This document shows positions 62,506 to 64,000 of a stretch of 64,000 nt of DNA, one piece after another. Below the pieces are notes generated by a model. It had not been told where the DNA came from and did not search any database. It worked only from the letters and a program-made list of their open reading frames with translations. Position 1 is the first letter of the stretch; every line of letters begins with the position of its first letter. The DNA comes from Oxalobacteraceae bacterium (lineage in GTDB: Bacteria; Pseudomonadota; Gammaproteobacteria; Burkholderiales; Burkholderiaceae_D). A program made the translations under genes and the position numbers. The stretch spans positions 1 through 64,000 of the forward strand of contig JABTBR010000038.1 of NCBI GenBank assembly GCA_013284265.1. Reading direction: 5' to 3'.

Positions 62506-64000
62506 ACTCCGCCGTGGCGACGGCCTTTTTAGCCGCCGCCTTCTTGGCCGGTGCCTTCTTGACTGCCGCAGCTTTTTTCGCCGGTGCCTTCTTGGCCGCC
62601 GCGGTGGTCTTGCTTGCCGCGGCCTTTTTGGCCGGTGCCTTCTTGGCTGGTGCCGCCTCATCCGCCGCTACCGCGCCGTCTTCGCCAGCATCCTTGACCG
62701 CCGCCGCCTTGCCCTTGGCAGGCACCTTGGCTTTGCGTTCCTCGAACTCGAAGCTGATCTTGCCATCCTTGCCGCGTACCAGGAAAGCCTTGAACGGACG
62801 GCGGGTGCGCTGCGACACAAAGCCCGGCATCAGATCGGTCTTGCCGTCGTTGAGCAGCTTGACCATCTGTTCAGGCAAAATCTCCTGCTGCAGAATGATG
62901 CGGCCACTACGGAAGTCGCAAGTCTTCGGCTTGGCCACGCTGTTCTGGCACACATAGGCCAGGCCCATTTCAAACACGCCGGCGGCGCATTTCGGGCAAG
63001 GTCCCAGCGGGGTCTGGCCGGTGAAGTCCACGCCTTCGCCATCTTCGCTGTCGTCGTTCTGGCCGAAATCGAACTCCAGCTTGAAGTTCTTGATCTCTTC
63101 ATCGCGCACGATGCGCAGGATGGCCGCGAACGGGCGGCCCATCTTGGAGCGGAAGCCTTGCAGCGGACCGATGGTGCGCTCTTTCAGCAGTTGCTCCACT
63201 TCCTCGATCTCAAACTGGCGGCTGCCCGGCGTTTTGCTCATCGAGAAATCGCACTTGGTGCAGGCGAAGCGGCGATAGTTTTCCTTGACCACGCTATTGC
63301 AGTTCGGGCAAGGCGTGGTCAGCGTGTGGTAGTCGCCCGGGATCGTGTCGTTATCGTATTCCTTGGCGCGCTTGACGATGATTTGCGTCATCTGGGCGAT
63401 CTCGCGCATGAATTCCTCACGCGAGATTTTGCCTTTTTCCATCTGCGACAGCTTGTATTCCCACTCGCCGGTCAGTTCCGGTGCGGTCAACTCGTTGACG
63501 CCCAGACCGCGCAGCAAGGTCATCAGCTGGGCCGCCTTGGCGGTCGGCATCAGTTCGCGGCCTTCGCGCAGCAGATAGCGCTCCGTCAGCAGGCCCTCGA
63601 TGGTGGCGGCGCGCGTCGCTGGCGTGCCCAGGCCCTTGCCGGCCATCGCATCGCGCAGTTCGTCGTCGTCGATCAGCTTGCCGGCGCCTTCCATGGCCGA
63701 CAGCAAGGTCGCCTCGGTGTAGCGCGCTGGCGGCTTGGTCACCAGGCCATTGGCGTTGACGGTATCGGTCAACACTTTCTCGCCCTTGGCGACCGGCACC
63801 AGATTGCCGTTGGCATTGCCCTCTTTGTCGTCGTCGGTCGACGCTTCCTTGCCGTAAATCGCCAGCCAGCCCGGATTGGTCATGACCTTGCCTTCAGTCT
63901 TGAACTGATGGCCAGACACTTCGGTATAGCGGGTGGTGACCTGGAACTCGGCAGGCGGGAAGAACACGGCCATGAAGCGGCGCGTGACCAGGTCGTACAA
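62504..64000 (-). CDS. topB: DNA topoisomerase III, C-terminal part (runs off the window)
   Basis: Type IA topoisomerase that decatenates and relaxes DNA; 498 codons of the C-terminal portion are present and the gene continues beyond 64000. Visible are FFPPAEF, YTEATLLSAMEGAGK, GLGTPATRAATIEGLL and LMPTAKAAQLM of the catalytic core. Then come zinc-ribbon segments (CPNCNSVV with CTKC, and CPKCAAGVFEMGLAYVC with a later cysteine). The last 60 or so residues are an Ala/Lys/Pro tail with repeats such as KKAPAKKAAA, resembling histone H1-type DNA-binding tails. The active-site tyrosine lies outside the window. Confidence 0.95.
   Translation of the reverse strand: MYDLVTRRFMAVFFPPAEFQVTTRYTEVSGHQFKTEGKVMTNPGWLAIYGKEASTDDDKEGNANGNLVPVAKGEKVLTDTVNANGLVTKPPARYTEATLLSAMEGAGKLIDDDELRDAMAGKGLGTPATRAATIEGLLTERYLLREGRELMPTAKAAQLMTLLRGLGVNELTAPELTGEWEYKLSQMEKGKISREEFMREIAQMTQIIVKRAKEYDNDTIPGDYHTLTTPCPNCNSVVKENYRRFACTKCDFSMSKTPGSRQFEIEEVEQLLKERTIGPLQGFRSKMGRPFAAILRIVRDEEIKNFKLEFDFGQNDDSEDGEGVDFTGQTPLGPCPKCAAGVFEMGLAYVCQNSVAKPKTCDFRSGRIILQQEILPEQMVKLLNDGKTDLMPGFVSQRTRRPFKAFLVRGKDGKISFEFEERKAKVPAKGKAAAVKDAGEDGAVAADEAAPAKKAPAKKAAASKTTAAAKKAPAKKAAAVKKAPAKKAAAKKAVATAE

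Overview
The window is about 64 kb of GC-rich chromosome that looks like a betaproteobacterium of the Oxalobacteraceae (Massilia, Duganella or Janthinobacterium type). The grounds are the gene orders dusB-fis-purH-ruvC-ruvA-ruvB, tyrS-dtd and rplM-rpsI-argC-erpA, the ubiquinone gene coq7, a PEP-CTERM protein, a pqqABCDE cluster and abundant cyclic-di-GMP and two-component proteins. The genus is inferred, not proven. I saw no tRNA, rRNA, CRISPR array, insertion sequence or prophage. Most of the window is core chromosome with small accessory patches.

Layout. 1-219: short tandem repeats. 220-5348, minus strand: UvrD-type helicase, glutathione-dependent formaldehyde dehydrogenase and two response regulators, one with an RNA-binding ANTAR domain. 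5409-10175, minus: a thiamine operon thiC-thiS-thiG-thiD-thiE under a TPP riboswitch, with a promoter upstream and a leader that can hide the thiC ribosome site. 10239-20663: the most unusual region. It holds three copies of a two-gene module (a porin-like outer-membrane barrel plus a half-size periplasmic binding protein). One copy is in an operon with a membrane GGDEF-EAL protein on the minus strand. The other two are a near-identical duplication on the plus strand, flanking a TolB-like propeller protein.

20727-26942: an M28 zinc aminopeptidase, valyl-tRNA synthetase, a DUF2147 protein and a PEP-CTERM protein. 26955-30225, minus: complete pqqABCDE, including the 24-residue PqqA precursor, preceded by a good sigma-54-type promoter match. 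30410-36345, minus: DUF188 protein, ruvBAC, purH, fis, dusB, with a possibly leaderless ruvC transcript. 36541-39665, minus: tyrS-dtd-PEBP-phosphatase operon with an 11-base homopolymer inside the PEBP gene. 39824-43540, plus: M23 peptidase, metallo-beta-lactamase-fold protein and anmK, a cell-wall theme. 43630-46224, minus: erpA, argC, rpsI, rplM. 46434-48189: OsmC protein, coq7 and an unknown gene.

48420-51508: an AT-richer lipase and lipoprotein pair resembling a type VI secretion effector (Tle) and its immunity protein (Tli4). 51679-58494: two ABC systems, a NatAB-like pair and an ATPase with a giant permease fused to an M1 peptidase domain. 58708-62308: a miniature chemoreceptor-like protein, a LysR regulator, a divergent NADPH oxidoreductase and a coupled periplasmic protein. 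62504-64000: the C-terminal part of topoisomerase III, which continues past the window end.

A family of palindromic elements (GGGTCTGACCCG/CGGGTCAGACCC cores framed by an inverted AAACCCACGGC box) sits just behind genes at four places between 46.9 and 62.4 kb.
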